A stretch of 64,000 bases of DNA from the NCBI RefSeq assembly GCF_003751845.1, contig NZ_RJKQ01000001.1, positions 1,716,650 to 1,780,649 on the forward strand, in the 5' to 3' direction. The notes under the pieces are model-generated. The model was given only the letters and a program-made list of their open reading frames with translations, was not told the origin of the DNA and ran no database searches. Each line of letters starts with the position of its first letter. Position 1 is the first letter of the stretch. Shown here piece by piece: positions 25,721 to 38,084 of the stretch. The position numbers were made by a program, and so were the translations under genes. Source of the stretch: Enterobacter sp. BIGb0383 (GTDB lineage: Bacteria > Pseudomonadota > Gammaproteobacteria > Enterobacterales > Enterobacteriaceae).

Positions 25721-27058
25721 CTACTCTTTGAAATCATTCGCCTCAAGCTCGTGGCGCGACAGCAGTTTGTAGAATTCGGTCCGGTTGCGGCCGGCCATCC
25801 TTGCAGCGTGGGTCACATTGCCTTTGGTAATTTGCAGCAGCTTACGCAGATAGTTCAGCTCAAACTGATTACGCGCCTCAACAAAGGTCGGCAGCGCGGT
25901 GTTTTCCCCTTCCAGCGCCTGCTCAACCAGCGCATCACCAATCACCGGCGATGAGGTCAGGGCCACACACTGCTCGATCACGTTCACCAGCTGACGCACG
26001 TTGCCCGGCCAGCTGGCCGTCATCAGGCGCTTCATGGCATCGGTAGAAAACGCGCGCACAAAGGGTTTATGCCGGTCCGCCGACTGGCGCAGCAGATGGT
26101 TTGCCAGCAGCGGAATATCTTCAGACCGCTCGGCCAGCGCCGGGATCTTCAGATTGACCACGTTCAGGCGGTAGAAGAGATCTTCACGAAACTCGCCGCG
26201 CGCCATCGCCTTAGGCAGATCCCGGTGGGTCGCCGAAACAATGCGCACGTCGATATCCAGATCGCGGTTGCTGCCCAGCGGACGCACCTTGCGCTCCTGC
26301 AGGACACGCAGCAGCTTCACCTGCAAAGGCGCGGGCATATCACCAATCTCATCGAGGAACAGAGTACCGCCCTCGGCCGCCTGAAACAGCCCTTCCCGGT
26401 TGCTGACCGCCCCGGTAAACGCCCCTCTGGCGTGACCAAACAGCTCGGACTCCAGCAACTGCTCCGGCAGCGCGCCGCAGTTAATAGCGATAAAGGGGTT
26501 TTTACAGCGCGGGCTGGCGTTGTGAATCGCCTGGGCGAGGATCTCCTTACCGGTGCCGCTCTGACCGTTGATCAGCACGCTGACATCCGACTGCGCCACC
26601 ATCCTGGCCTGCTCCAGCAGGCGCAGCATCAGCGGGCTGCGGGTGACAATCGACTCGCGCCACTGTTCATCGCTGGAAGCCGCGGTATGCTCCAGCGCGC
26701 CGTCAATCGCCTGGTAGAGCGCATCTTTGTCGACCGGCTTGGTCAGAAAGCTGAAGACACCCTGCTGGGTGGCGGCCACGGCGTCGGGGATCGAGCCGTG
26801 GGCGGTAAGAATGATGACCGGCATTCCCGGCTGGACCTTCTGGATTTCGCTGAACAGCTGCATGCCGTCCATCTCATCCATCCGCAGATCGCTGATCACC
26901 AGGTCAATTTTATCCCGGGCCAGTACCCGCAGGCCTTCCTGACCGCTTTCGGCGGTGACCACGCTGTAGCCTTCGCTGGTCAGACGCATGCCCAGTAGCT
27001 TCAGCAGGCCCGGATCGTCATCGACCAGCAGCAAATGCGCCGATTTATGCCCCGTCAT
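25721..27058 (-). CDS. glrR: GlrR, sigma-54-dependent response regulator
   Basis: 445 residues. The receiver domain has phospho-acceptor Asp57 (LVISDLRM) and Lys in FLTKPVD. The AAA+ domain has Walker A NGQSGTGKE, the sigma-54 contact loop GAFTGA, and Walker B FLDEIGDM. A Fis-type helix-turn-helix lies at the C-terminus (GNVTHAARMAGRNRTEFYKLL). When phosphorylated by GlrK it activates the sigma-54 promoter of the small RNA gene glmY, which sits upstream of glrK here. The start overlaps the qseG stop (ATGA). Confidence 0.98.
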   Translation of the reverse strand: MTGHKSAHLLLVDDDPGLLKLLGMRLTSEGYSVVTAESGQEGLRVLARDKIDLVISDLRMDEMDGMQLFSEIQKVQPGMPVIILTAHGSIPDAVAATQQGVFSFLTKPVDKDALYQAIDGALEHTAASSDEQWRESIVTRSPLMLRLLEQARMVAQSDVSVLINGQSGTGKEILAQAIHNASPRCKNPFIAINCGALPEQLLESELFGHARGAFTGAVSNREGLFQAAEGGTLFLDEIGDMPAPLQVKLLRVLQERKVRPLGSNRDLDIDVRIVSATHRDLPKAMARGEFREDLFYRLNVVNLKIPALAERSEDIPLLANHLLRQSADRHKPFVRAFSTDAMKRLMTASWPGNVRQLVNVIEQCVALTSSPVIGDALVEQALEGENTALPTFVEARNQFELNYLRKLLQITKGNVTHAARMAGRNRTEFYKLLSRHELEANDFKE

Positions 27059-27798
27059 GGATTCTCCTCTCCCTGTGGTTCATCTTCCGGGGCAGATTTG
27101 TCACCGCTCCGGTCGCTGTCCGGGTTGAAAGCCGCCGTGGGTTTACGCGACGACAGCCGCCTTTCGATATCGGTCAGATTTTCCAGCTTGCGGGTCGTGA
27201 GATCAAGCTGGTTGCGCAGGTGTTCCTGCTGCTGACGCAGCGTGTCCAGCTCGCCGTCGGTAGACTGCTGCAGCTTCGCGTAGCGGGAACGTTCGCTGGA
27301 GAGCTGCAGTTCGAGCATCTGCCCGTCGCGCCAGATCTGATACAGCGGCCGCACCTGACCGGGGATCCCGCTGCTAAAGGCATCGAGACGCGCCATCATT
27401 TCCCGACGCTCCAGCGGGGTGATCTTCGCGCTGCCCAGTAAAATGGCGTGCATAAAACCGTCCTGCCAGGTGTCATCCAGCTGCAGACGCGCCTGTGCGC
27501 GGGCCTCGGCGGGAGGCAGACGTCCGGCGCAGTCCATGGCCCGCATCCAGAACAGCGGGTTACTTTCCGTCGCCGTCCCGGTCATCAGCTGGATATCATC
27601 ACAGTCGGTGAGCAGATAGTCGGCCAGCTGATGCTGGGGAAGTTTTTCACTAATACCGCCGTTCGGCGGGCTATCGGAAGAAGGGGATACGCATCCGGCC
27701 AGGGTCAGTCCCGCCAGCCCGGCCAGTAAGGAACGAACGATTTTCGCGTTAAAATTACGTGCTAAGGCCTGTGACATACTCACCCGATATTGATTCAT
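27055..27798 (-). CDS. qseG: QseG, outer-membrane lipoprotein of the GlrK/GlrR system
   Basis: 247 residues. A hydrophobic signal ends in lipobox LAGC with Cys36 as the lipidated residue. The body is rich in Gln and charged residues with a coiled-coil-like stretch (residues near 165-205), matching E. coli QseG/YfhG except in the divergent N- and C-terminal tails. QseG interacts with the sensor kinase GlrK. Four-base ATGA overlaps with glrK upstream and glrR downstream show tight translational coupling. A later in-frame Met (27777) is an alternative start. Confidence 0.93.
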   Translation of the reverse strand: MNQYRVSMSQALARNFNAKIVRSLLAGLAGLTLAGCVSPSSDSPPNGGISEKLPQHQLADYLLTDCDDIQLMTGTATESNPLFWMRAMDCAGRLPPAEARAQARLQLDDTWQDGFMHAILLGSAKITPLERREMMARLDAFSSGIPGQVRPLYQIWRDGQMLELQLSSERSRYAKLQQSTDGELDTLRQQQEHLRNQLDLTTRKLENLTDIERRLSSRKPTAAFNPDSDRSGDKSAPEDEPQGEENP

Positions 27799-29231
27799 TG
27801 TATGGTGTTTTCCGGCGCTGCAAGGGGGAGCACAATGCGAAAACGGACGTCGCCCGCGCTGTCGTCTACCAGCTGAAGTTCGCCCTGCATACGGCGGATA
27901 CAGTCTCTGGCAATGCTCAGGCCAAGACCGGTGCCTTTTACCGCGCCCTTGCGCTGGTGGCTCCCCTGGTAAAAAGGCTCAAAAATCATGGCTCTTTCCG
28001 CGTCAGGAATCGGCGTGCCGGTGTTGGCGACGTCGATAAAGACGCGTGTGCCCTGGAGAGTGCTCTGGATGTAAATGTTACCGGATTCAGCGCCGTAGTG
28101 CACCGCATTGGAATAAAGATTATCCAGCACGCTCATCAACAACATCGGCTCCGCCAGGCAGGTCGGGGCGTCGAGTTTCACCCCGGTATGCATCATTTTA
28201 GCCCGTGCTGGCAAACTGTGGGCGGAGAGGACCATTTCGACCAGCGGTGCCAGCTCAACGCTTTCCAGATCCACCGCCCCGTCAGCCAGTTTACGGTTGT
28301 AGTCCAGCAACTGCTCAATCAGTTTTTGCAGATTACGACTGCTGTTATCGAGGATCGCCACCACCTCCTGCTGCTCGGCGGTGAGCGGCCCGACGACCTC
28401 GTCGGCCAGCAGCTCGGTGCCTTCACGCATGCTGGCAAGGGGCGTTTTTAGCTCGTGGGATAGGTGACGCAGAAACTGGTGGCGCTGGGATTCGAGCCAG
28501 GCCAGCCGTTCGCTGAGCCAGATAATACGCTGCCCGACGGAGCGCAGTTCGCGCGGCCCGCTGAACACGGCCTGATTGCTCAGCGCTCTGCCCTCGCCCA
28601 GCCGGTTAATCATCCGCTCCAGGCCTTTAACCGGGCCGATAATCATCCGGGTAAACAGCAGAACCATCGTCAGGCTGACGAGAAACAGAACCAGCGCCTG
28701 CCAGCCAAAGAACTGGCCGCGCTCGGCAATTTCCTGCTGGAGCTGCTGGCCGCGGGAAAAGACCACCGTGCGGGTGGCCTGCACCATCTCGGTATTGGCG
28801 CTGGCAAACCCTTCCAGCCACGCTGAGGCCTGCGCATCCGGCCCGCTGTTGTGACACTGGATCTTCGCCAGATCGTTCAGACTCTGGCGCAGGCTCTGCC
28901 AGATTTTCTCATCCGGCAGCACGCCCGCGTGAGCGTCGAGCATTTCAGAATAGCGTTTACGCTGGTTCTGGTAGACACGCGCCAGGGTGGGATCGTCGAG
29001 CACGCAGTACTGGCGATAGCTACGCTCCATCTCAAGCGCCGCGTTAGTCATGGCTTCGCTGCGGCGGGCGTCGATAAGCGTCGTTCGGTTAGTCAGCGCG
29101 GCCTGGGCGCTGAGCGCGTTAAGGCTCTGCCACGCCTGCCAGGCAAGCACCAGCAGCGGCAGTAAGATCAACAGAAAGGCCAGCATCACCAGCTGGCGTA
29201 ACGAACGGGGAAAAAGGGACCAGCGCTTCAC
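27795..29231 (-). CDS. glrK: GlrK, sensor histidine kinase
   Basis: 478 residues from GTG 29231, chosen because the homologue begins MKRW-x-FPRSLRQLVM; an ATG at 29261 would add ten residues and cannot be excluded. Two transmembrane helices (near residues 15-37 and 175-195) enclose a periplasmic domain. Then follow a HAMP linker, the H-box HLSHELKTPLASMREG with the autophosphorylated His, and N, G1 and G2 boxes (NLYSNAVHYG, GTGLGLSIARD). It phosphorylates GlrR to control glmY. It lies downstream of glmY on the same strand. Confidence 0.95.
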   Translation of the reverse strand: MKRWSLFPRSLRQLVMLAFLLILLPLLVLAWQAWQSLNALSAQAALTNRTTLIDARRSEAMTNAALEMERSYRQYCVLDDPTLARVYQNQRKRYSEMLDAHAGVLPDEKIWQSLRQSLNDLAKIQCHNSGPDAQASAWLEGFASANTEMVQATRTVVFSRGQQLQQEIAERGQFFGWQALVLFLVSLTMVLLFTRMIIGPVKGLERMINRLGEGRALSNQAVFSGPRELRSVGQRIIWLSERLAWLESQRHQFLRHLSHELKTPLASMREGTELLADEVVGPLTAEQQEVVAILDNSSRNLQKLIEQLLDYNRKLADGAVDLESVELAPLVEMVLSAHSLPARAKMMHTGVKLDAPTCLAEPMLLMSVLDNLYSNAVHYGAESGNIYIQSTLQGTRVFIDVANTGTPIPDAERAMIFEPFYQGSHQRKGAVKGTGLGLSIARDCIRRMQGELQLVDDSAGDVRFRIVLPLAAPENTIQ

Positions 29232-29322
29232 GGAAATCGTCTCACTGTCATCGGCTTTCATGGGATGCTAACTGAGGTCGCCGTCCGGTTAAAGCCCTGA
29301 TTACGCTAAACCCGGAAAGCAG

Positions 29323-29511
29323 AAACAACAAAGCCAGGCGCAGGCCTGGCTTTGTTATGGAATAAGGCGGTGCCTAACTCAACGTTTCGCCCGATGGTTG
29401 ATAAAGCAAAGCAATTATCAGAAGTTGGACGGCAGGCACCTTTTTGTGCGTCATTCGAAGTTTATGTAGCACGTCCCGAAGGGGCTGACATAAGAAGGTG
29501 AATGAGCCACT
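29323..29511 (-). ncRNA. glmY: GlmY small regulatory RNA
   Basis: About 189 nt. The minus strand begins AGTGGCTCATTCACC and contains CAGCCCCTTCGGGACGTG (hairpin), GGTGCCTGCCGTCCAAC and GGGCGAAACGTTGAG, closely following E. coli GlmY. It ends in a terminator with a perfect 13-bp stem (29327-29339 / 29344-29356) and GTTTCT. GlmY sequesters the adaptor RapZ and so protects GlmZ, which activates glmS translation for glucosamine-6-phosphate synthesis. Located between purL and glrK as in E. coli. The 5' end is placed from the promoter spacing, the 3' end from the terminator; both are accurate to a few nt. Confidence 0.95.
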
Positions 29512-29522
29512 GGTTATTATTA

Positions 29523-29538
29523 TGCATCATCCGTGCCA
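29523..29538 (-). promoter_or_regulatory. Sigma-54 promoter of glmY
   Basis: Minus-strand TGGCACGGATGATGCA with the invariant GG (-24) and GC (-12) at correct spacing; the GC lies about 12 nt before the predicted GlmY 5' end at 29511. Matches consensus TGGCACGNNNNTTGCA at all but one defined position. Confidence 0.9.
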
Positions 29539-29626
29539 CAATACAAATAAATTTATTAACGCGTTGTTTTACATTGATTTTATAAATGAATCACAAAACA
29601 CATAACTGACTAATTATTAACCATGG

Positions 29627-29644
29627 CGTCTCTTTTTAGCGACA
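29627..29644 (-). promoter_or_regulatory. GlrR binding site, promoter-proximal (one mismatch)
   Basis: CGTC-N10-GACA, one mismatch from the GlrR box TGTC-N10-GACA, about 90 bp upstream of the sigma-54 promoter. Confidence 0.7.
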
Positions 29645-29689
29645 CCCTGCAGGAGCTTTCATACCCAGCTTTAAAATCAACAAGTTAAA

Positions 29690-29707
29690 TGTCTCCTTTT
29701 GGAGACA
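29690..29707 (-). promoter_or_regulatory. GlrR binding site, middle
   Basis: TGTCTCCTTTTGGAGACA, a perfect TGTC-N10-GACA box whose central bases also form a palindrome. Confidence 0.85.
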
Positions 29708-29722
29708 CCTTCAGGCAGTCCC

Positions 29723-29740
29723 TGTCTGCAAAAACCGACA
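29723..29740 (-). promoter_or_regulatory. GlrR binding site, distal
   Basis: TGTCTGCAAAAACCGACA, a perfect TGTC-N10-GACA box. Its start is 33 bp from that of the middle box. Confidence 0.85.
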
Positions 29741-29742
29741 CA

Positions 29743-29773
29743 TAAAAAAAGCCCTCCGCTCTCGCGAAGGGCC
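29743..29773 (-). terminator. purL terminator
   Basis: Minus-strand stem GCCCTTCGC / GCGGAGGGC (one mismatch) with a GAGA tetraloop and a following run of seven U residues, 18 nt after the purL stop codon. Confidence 0.9.
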
Positions 29774-29790
29774 TTCTGTGACGTCAGGGC

Positions 29791-32700
29791 TTAGCCCAGC
29801 TGCTTACGGGCATTGCGGAAGATACGCATCCACGGGCTGTCCTCGCCCCAGTTTTCCGGGTGCCAGGAGTTGCTGACGGTGCGGAATACGCGCTCCGGGT
29901 GCGGCATCATGATGGTCGCACGGCCATTTTCGCTGGTTACCGCGGTGATCCCGTTCGGAGAGCCGTTCGGGTTCGCCGGATAGGTCTGGGTCACTTTACC
30001 GAAGTTATCGACATAGCGCAGTGCCACCAGGCCTTTGCTCTCCAGCGCGGCCAGATGGGCATCATCACGCACTTCAACGCGGCCTTCGCCGTGGGAAACG
30101 GCAATCGGCATCTGCGATCCGACCATGCCCTGCAGCAGCAACGACGGGCTCTGGGTGATTTCCACCAGGCTGAAACGCGCTTCAAAGCGATCGGAATGGT
30201 TGCGCACAAAGCGCGGCCACAGCTCGCTGCCCGGGATCAGCTCGCGCAGATTCGACATCATCTGACAGCCGTTACAGACGCCCAGCGCCAGCGTCTGCGG
30301 ACGGTGGAAGAAGGTTTCGAACTCATCGCGCACGCGGCTATTGAAGAGGATCGATTTCGCCCAGCCTTCACCCGCACCCAGCACGTCCCCGTAGGAGAAG
30401 CCGCCGCAGGCCACCAGCGCCTGGAAGCTCTCAAGCCCGGTACGTCCTGCCAGCAGGTCGCTCATATGCACGTCAATCGCATCGAAGCCGGCACGGTGGA
30501 ACGCCGCCGCCATCTCAACGTGGGAGTTGACGCCCTGCTCTCGCAGTACGGCCACTTTCGGACGCGCGCCGGTCGCAATATAAGGCGCAGCCACATCGTC
30601 GTTAATGTCGAAAGAGAGCTTAACGTTCAGACCCGGATCGCGGTCGTGGGTTTTCGCCTCGTGTTCCTGATCGGCGCACTCCGGGTTATCGCGCAGGCGC
30701 TGCATCTGCCAGGTGGTTTCCGCCCACCAGGTACGCAGGGTGGTACGGCTTTCGCTGAATACCGGCTGACCGTCAGCGGTAATCACAAAGCGATCTCCAG
30801 CGGTTGCCGTGCCCAGATAGTGGACGCACTCTGCCAGACCGTGGGCGCTGAGGGTCGCCTCAACCGCTTCACGATCCGCTGCGCGAACCTGAATCACCGC
30901 ACCCAGCTCTTCATTAAACAGCGCCGCCAGACGGTCTTCGCCGAGCGCCGCAATATCCGCTTCAACGCCGCAGTGGCCGGTAAAGGCCATTTCCGCCAGG
31001 GTCACCAGCAGGCCGCCGTCGGAACGGTCATGGTAGGCCAGCAGTTTACGGGCGGCGACCAGCGCCTGAATGGCGTCGTAGAAGCCTTTCAGCTGCGCGC
31101 TGCTGCGCACGTCGGCAGGCTTGTCGCCCAGCTGACGATAGACCTGCGCCAGCGCGGTCGCGCCGAGAGCGTTGTTGCCCTGACCGAGGTCGATCAGCAG
31201 CAGGGCGTTATCTTCGGTCGAGAGCTGCGGCGTAATGGTGGCACGCACATCTTCCACGCGGGCGAAGGCGGTGATCACCAGCGACAGCGGCGAGGTCATC
31301 TCGCGCTGCTCGTTACCTTCCTGCCAGCGGGTTTTCATCGACATGGAGTCTTTACCCACCGGAATGGTCAGGCCCAGGGCCGGACACAGCTCCTCACCGA
31401 CAGCTTTAACCGCCGCATACAGGCCGGCGTCTTCACCCGGATGGCCTGCAGCAGACATCCAGTTAGCGGAAAGCTTAATACGTTTGATATCGCCAATTTG
31501 CGTCGCGGCGATGTTAGTCAGCGCCTCACCGACCGCCAGACGGGCGGAGGCGGCGAAGTCCAGCAGCGCGACCGGAGCGCGTTCGCCCAACGCCATCGCT
31601 TCGCCATAGTAGCTGTCGAGGCTGGCGGTGGTGACCGCGCAGTTCGCCACCGGAACCTGCCACGGACCGACCATCTGGTCGCGGGCAACCATCCCTGTCA
31701 CGGTACGGTCGCCAATGGTCACCAGGAAGGTTTTCTCCGCGACCGCAGGCAGATGCAGAACGCGATTAACCGCCTCGGCGACGGTGATGCCCTGCTGCGC
31801 AAAGGCTTCGCCTTTCGCCGTCAGCGTCTGCACGTCGCGGGTCATTTTTGGCGTCTTGCCGAGCAGCACATCCAGCGGCATATCGATCGGCTGGTTGTCA
31901 AAATGACTGTCGTTAAGGGTCAGATGCAGCGCTTCGGTCGCTTCACCAATCACCGCATAAGGCGCGCGCTCGCGGCGGCACAGCTCATCAAACAGCGGCA
32001 GCTGGTCTGCTGCCACCGCCATGACATAGCGTTCCTGGGATTCGTTACACCAGATTTCCAGCGGGCTCATGCCCGGCTCGTCGCTGAGGATATCGCGCAG
32101 GGAGAAACGACCGCCGCGGCCGCCGTCGCTGACCAGCTCCGGCATGGCGTTAGAGAGACCGCCCGCGCCCACGTCGTGGATAAACAGAATCGGGTTGGCA
32201 TCGCCCAGCTGCCAGCAGCGGTCGATCACTTCCTGGCAGCGACGCTCCATTTCCGGGTTGTCACGCTGAACGGACGCAAAGTCGAGGTCGGCATCGGACT
32301 GACCTGAGGCCATTGAGGAGGCTGCCCCACCGCCAAGACCGATGTTCATGGCCGGACCGCCCAGCACGATCAGTTTCGCGCCGACGACGATCTCACCTTT
32401 CTGCACGTGCTCGTCGCGAATGTTACCGATCCCGCCCGCCAGCATAATCGGCTTGTGGTAGCCGCGCAGCTCTTCGCCGTTGTGGCTGGTGACTTTCTCT
32501 TCGTAGGTACGGAAGTAGCCGTTCAGGGCCGGACGGCCAAACTCGTTGTTAAACGCAGCGCCGCCCAGCGGGCCGTCGGTCATAATATCCAGCGCGCTGA
32601 CGATACGATCAGGCTTACCGAAGTCCTCTTCCCACGGCTGTTCAAAGCCAGGGATACGCAGGTTAGAGACCGAGAAGCCGACCAGGCCTGCTTTCGGCTT

Positions 32701-33678
32701 CGCGCCGCGACCGGTCGCGCCTTCATCGCGGATCTCGCCGCCGGAGCCCGTTGCCGCACCCGGCCACGGAGAGATGGCGGTCGGGTGGTTGTGGGTTTCC
32801 ACCTTCATCAGGATATGCGCCTGCTCCTGATGGTACGCGTAGCGACCGGCTTCGTGGTCGGCAAAGAAACGCCCTACTTCAGACCCTTCCATTACCGCGG
32901 CGTTGTCTTTATAGGCCGACAGAACGTGGTCCGGGGTCTGCTCGAAGGTGTTTTTGATCATTTTGAACAGCGATTTCGGCTGCTGTTCACCGTCAATGAT
33001 CCAGTCGGCATTGAAGATTTTGTGGCGGCAGTGCTCAGAGTTCGCCTGCGCGAACATATAGAGCTCGATATCGTTCGAGTTGCGGCCCAGGCGGGTAAAC
33101 GCATCCTGTAGGTAGTCGATTTCGTCTTCCGCCAGCGCCAGGCCAAGACGCAGGTTGGCGTCAATCAGCGCCTGGCGGCCCTGCCCCAGCAGATCAACGC
33201 TCTGTACCGGCGCAGGCTGGTGGTGGGCAAAGAGTTTTTCCGCCTCTTCCAGCGCGTCGAATACGCACTCCATCATACGGTCGTGCAGCTCTGCGGCAAC
33301 ATCCTGCCACTGTTCGGCGCTCAGGGTCGGGGCATCAATAGAGTACGCCACGCCGCGTTCCAGTCGGCTCACCTGATTCAGGCCGCAGTTATGGGCGATG
33401 TCGGTTGCTTTTGAAGACCAGGGGGAGATGGTGCCAGGACGCGGGGTCACCAGCAGCAGTTTGCCGGAAGGGGTATGGCTGCTCAGGCTCGGACCATACT
33501 TTAACAGGCGCGCCAGTCGCGCATGTTCATCTTCACTCAGGGACGCATTCAGGTCGGCAAAATGGACATACTCAGCGTAAATGTTGCTTACCGGAAGGTT
33601 GGCCGCCTGGAATCGTGCCAGCAGTTTGTTAATACGAAATGCAGACAGTGCAGGCGAACCACGCAGAATTTCCATCAT
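29791..33678 (-). CDS. purL: Phosphoribosylformylglycinamidine synthase (FGAM synthetase)
   Basis: 1295 residues from ATG 33678 ([14 protein letters not shown]), the E. coli length; 58 upstream in-frame residues are discarded. Large-type PurL with an N-terminal domain, two PurM-like ATP-binding halves ([29 protein letters not shown] is split over the active site) and a C-terminal glutaminase domain with nucleophile Cys in GVCNGCQMM and catalytic His in MPHPERVFR. It catalyses the fourth step of purine synthesis: FGAR + glutamine + ATP to FGAM. PurR box upstream. Confidence 0.98.
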   Translation of the reverse strand: MMEILRGSPALSAFRINKLLARFQAANLPVSNIYAEYVHFADLNASLSEDEHARLARLLKYGPSLSSHTPSGKLLLVTPRPGTISPWSSKATDIAHNCGLNQVSRLERGVAYSIDAPTLSAEQWQDVAAELHDRMMECVFDALEEAEKLFAHHQPAPVQSVDLLGQGRQALIDANLRLGLALAEDEIDYLQDAFTRLGRNSNDIELYMFAQANSEHCRHKIFNADWIIDGEQQPKSLFKMIKNTFEQTPDHVLSAYKDNAAVMEGSEVGRFFADHEAGRYAYHQEQAHILMKVETHNHPTAISPWPGAATGSGGEIRDEGATGRGAKPKAGLVGFSVSNLRIPGFEQPWEEDFGKPDRIVSALDIMTDGPLGGAAFNNEFGRPALNGYFRTYEEKVTSHNGEELRGYHKPIMLAGGIGNIRDEHVQKGEIVVGAKLIVLGGPAMNIGLGGGAASSMASGQSDADLDFASVQRDNPEMERRCQEVIDRCWQLGDANPILFIHDVGAGGLSNAMPELVSDGGRGGRFSLRDILSDEPGMSPLEIWCNESQERYVMAVAADQLPLFDELCRRERAPYAVIGEATEALHLTLNDSHFDNQPIDMPLDVLLGKTPKMTRDVQTLTAKGEAFAQQGITVAEAVNRVLHLPAVAEKTFLVTIGDRTVTGMVARDQMVGPWQVPVANCAVTTASLDSYYGEAMALGERAPVALLDFAASARLAVGEALTNIAATQIGDIKRIKLSANWMSAAGHPGEDAGLYAAVKAVGEELCPALGLTIPVGKDSMSMKTRWQEGNEQREMTSPLSLVITAFARVEDVRATITPQLSTEDNALLLIDLGQGNNALGATALAQVYRQLGDKPADVRSSAQLKGFYDAIQALVAARKLLAYHDRSDGGLLVTLAEMAFTGHCGVEADIAALGEDRLAALFNEELGAVIQVRAADREAVEATLSAHGLAECVHYLGTATAGDRFVITADGQPVFSESRTTLRTWWAETTWQMQRLRDNPECADQEHEAKTHDRDPGLNVKLSFDINDDVAAPYIATGARPKVAVLREQGVNSHVEMAAAFHRAGFDAIDVHMSDLLAGRTGLESFQALVACGGFSYGDVLGAGEGWAKSILFNSRVRDEFETFFHRPQTLALGVCNGCQMMSNLRELIPGSELWPRFVRNHSDRFEARFSLVEITQSPSLLLQGMVGSQMPIAVSHGEGRVEVRDDAHLAALESKGLVALRYVDNFGKVTQTYPANPNGSPNGITAVTSENGRATIMMPHPERVFRTVSNSWHPENWGEDSPWMRIFRNARKQLG

Positions 33679-33946
33679 AAGTCTCTCGTCTTCTAAGCGC
33701 CGGGGCGCTTTAAGTGTGCGCAAGGGGGGAAAACGGGCGTTATTATAAAGAATCCTGGCTCTCGACGAAACCGTTTGCGTCGAAATAAAATCAACGCGTT
33801 TTTTTACCATTCTATGTGGCCCACATCGCGAATTAGTTGCCAACTGACGCAATGTTAAGCAAAATGCCGCTCATTCACCTCCAGGCTCTTCAACTTTTTA
33901 TGGCTACGGTACGCTGAGGCTTAGCACGACGCAGAGAATTAACTAA
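33679..33946. other. purL-mltF divergent intergenic region
   Basis: 268 bp. Contains the PurR box at 33765-33780. No small RNA or ORF with a convincing ribosome site was seen in the remainder. Confidence 0.6.
33765..33780 (-). promoter_or_regulatory. PurR operator upstream of purL
   Basis: ACGAAACCGTTTGCGT, matching the PurR consensus ACGCAAACGTTTGCGT fully in the second half and mostly in the first. It lies about 90 bp upstream of the purL start. Confidence 0.85.
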
Positions 33947-36068
<2,122 letters not shown>

Positions 36069-36704
36069 TTATTCCAGCTGCTGCAGTTCACCGCTGGGGG
36101 TGACGCGCCAGCGATGCTGGCAGAAATAGAGCAGCGGGTTATCCTGGTTGCTGTCGCTGTAGCCGCTATAGAGTCGCAGCGGCGTGCCGATTTTTCGCTC
36201 CAGCTGGGCGACTTTTTCATGACCAAGGCAGCGTACCGTCAGCACCCAGCCGCCAAAGCGGCGGCTGTGCTGGCTGGCAATCAGATTAACGCGTGGCAGC
36301 CACGGGGTATCAAAGTAGACCTGCTGCACCAGCGGCTGCGGCGAGCCGGTGATCAGCCAGACATCGGCATCGGTGCTGGTCAGGTACTCCGTCAGGCGAG
36401 CGTGAACCACCGGGAAGGTGGTTACGTTATTGCGAAACCAGACCACAAATTTCGCTTCCAGCTCGCGCAGGCGCGCTTCGCTGTGACCAAAGGTGCAGCC
36501 CCACAGCAGCAGGCTCATCGGCCAGCGGGCGGCGCGGCCTTTTACCAGCAGCCCACCGCCAATGACCGGCAGCAGCAACAGCACAAGCAGCGCATTGATC
36601 GGCTGATGACGCAGCAAAAAGCGCAGAAAACTGCCAAACATATCCTGCTGATGCAGCGTGCCATCCAGGTCAAAAAAAACCACACGACGCTCGTTCGTTG
36701 CCAA
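36069..36704 (-). CDS. pgpC: PgpC, phosphatidylglycerophosphatase C
   Basis: 211 residues. HAD-superfamily phosphatase with motif I FFDLDGTLHQQD (residues 10-21), motif II WLITGSPQ (near 115-122) and a later GYSDSNQDNPLL motif carrying the acidic pair. A hydrophobic segment (38-54) anchors it in the inner membrane. It removes phosphate from phosphatidylglycerol phosphate. It starts 3 nt after the murP stop codon, so here it may be co-transcribed with murQP. Confidence 0.94.
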   Translation of the reverse strand: MATNERRVVFFDLDGTLHQQDMFGSFLRFLLRHQPINALLVLLLLPVIGGGLLVKGRAARWPMSLLLWGCTFGHSEARLRELEAKFVVWFRNNVTTFPVVHARLTEYLTSTDADVWLITGSPQPLVQQVYFDTPWLPRVNLIASQHSRRFGGWVLTVRCLGHEKVAQLERKIGTPLRLYSGYSDSNQDNPLLYFCQHRWRVTPSGELQQLE

Positions 36705-36707
36705 ACC

Positions 36708-38072
36708 TTACTCCTCTGGATCGTTAAACCCTAACAGCCAGGTAAACAGGAACCCGGCAATAACCGCTACTAAATAGCCTAACAGATAGAGCACGACTTT
36801 TCCGGTAACTATCGTCATTGCCAGCGGCAGGCCGGAGATACCAAAGGTGATCACCGTCGCCACTTTACAGTAGCTGATGAGCGCCCCGCCAACCGCGCCG
36901 CCAAGACAGGCGGCGATAAACGGTTTGCCCAGCGGCAGGGTCACACCGAAGATCAGCGGCTCGCCAACCCCCAACAGTCCCACCGGCAGCGCACCTTTAA
37001 TCACCTTTTTCAGACGGGCGTTGCGCGTTTTCATCAGCACGGCTATCGCTGCGCCGACCTGACCGACGCCAGCCATCGCCAGGATAGGCAGGAGCGCGTT
37101 ATAGCCGTGCGCCTGGATCAACTCCACGTGGATAGGCACCAGGCCCTGATGCAGACCGGTCAGCACCAGCGGCAGGAATGTCCCCGCGAGGATCGCACCG
37201 ACCAGCAGGCCGCCGCGATCGATAGCCCAGGTCGCGCCGTGGGCGATGGATTCTGCGATCCAGCCGCCCAGCGGCTGCAGTACCACGATCGCGACCGTCC
37301 CGGCGATCAGCGTGGTCAGCAGCGGATTGAGGATCAGCTCGAGAGAGCCCGGCAGCAGGTTGCGCAGTCGGCGCTCGATCCAGCACATCAGCACCACCAC
37401 CAGCAGCACGGCGATCACCCCGCCGCGTCCCGGCTGCAGCGCCTCACCAAACAGCGTGATCTGCGCCAGCTGCGGGCTGGAGAGGATCCCGGCCATCACG
37501 CCGCCCATCGCCTGTGAACCCCCGAAGACTTTGGCGGTATTAACCCCTACCAGAATATTCATAATGGCGAAGACCGCGCTGCCGAAGATCGCCAGCAGGC
37601 CCAGCATATTTGGATACTGAGTCGCGAAATCGCCGACGATATCCGGCCGTTTAAGGATATTGATGATACCGGTAATCAGACCCGAGGCGATAAACGCCGG
37701 GATCAGCGGGATAAAGACATTCGCCAGCTGGCGCAGCGCATCGCTCATCGGGGCTTTGTACTTCGCCTTGGCCTGCGCCTTGTTACGCTCAATATCGTCC
37801 GTCACCGCATTATCCTGAGGAGCCGTTATCAGGCTGCGCATCGCATCCACCACCTGCGCCGCCTTTCCCGGTCCGACGATCAGCTGGTGCTGCTCGCCCT
37901 GCTTAACGTAGCCGCTGACGCCGGGCAGCTTACGCAGCCGGGGCAGATCCATCTGCGCCTCGTCCCGCACCTCAATGCGTACCCGCGTCATGCAGTTTTC
38001 CAGCCGTTCAATATTATTCTGACCGCCGATGCCCTGCAGGATCTCGCGGGCAAGCGCTGCTGCTTTGTCCAT
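36708..38072 (-). CDS. murP: PTS EIIBC component, N-acetylmuramic acid (MurP-like)
   Basis: 454 residues. EIIB domain at the N-terminus with phospho-Cys27 in ENCMTRVRI, then an EIIC membrane domain with the substrate-site motifs GLHQGLVPIH near residue 310 and GVGEPLIFGVTLP near 370. It lacks an EIIA domain, as MurP does, and would depend on EIIA-Glc (Crr). The adjacent MurQ identifies MurNAc (delivered as MurNAc-6-phosphate) as the likely substrate. The sequence is clearly diverged from the E. coli MurP of the murQP locus (474 residues), so it may be a separate lineage. Confidence 0.85.
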   Translation of the reverse strand: MDKAAALAREILQGIGGQNNIERLENCMTRVRIEVRDEAQMDLPRLRKLPGVSGYVKQGEQHQLIVGPGKAAQVVDAMRSLITAPQDNAVTDDIERNKAQAKAKYKAPMSDALRQLANVFIPLIPAFIASGLITGIINILKRPDIVGDFATQYPNMLGLLAIFGSAVFAIMNILVGVNTAKVFGGSQAMGGVMAGILSSPQLAQITLFGEALQPGRGGVIAVLLVVVLMCWIERRLRNLLPGSLELILNPLLTTLIAGTVAIVVLQPLGGWIAESIAHGATWAIDRGGLLVGAILAGTFLPLVLTGLHQGLVPIHVELIQAHGYNALLPILAMAGVGQVGAAIAVLMKTRNARLKKVIKGALPVGLLGVGEPLIFGVTLPLGKPFIAACLGGAVGGALISYCKVATVITFGISGLPLAMTIVTGKVVLYLLGYLVAVIAGFLFTWLLGFNDPEE

Positions 38073-38084
38073 ATCCGCCTCTTT

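Noticed and set aside
29860..32307. 815-residue ORF antisense to purL
   Set aside because: Mirror frame of a conserved GC-rich gene; rich in His, Arg and Gln as antisense frames are, with no motif or ribosome site.
33679..33852. N-terminal extension of PurL by 58 residues
   Set aside because: The family starts at MMEILRG, and the extension covers the PurR operator and promoter region.
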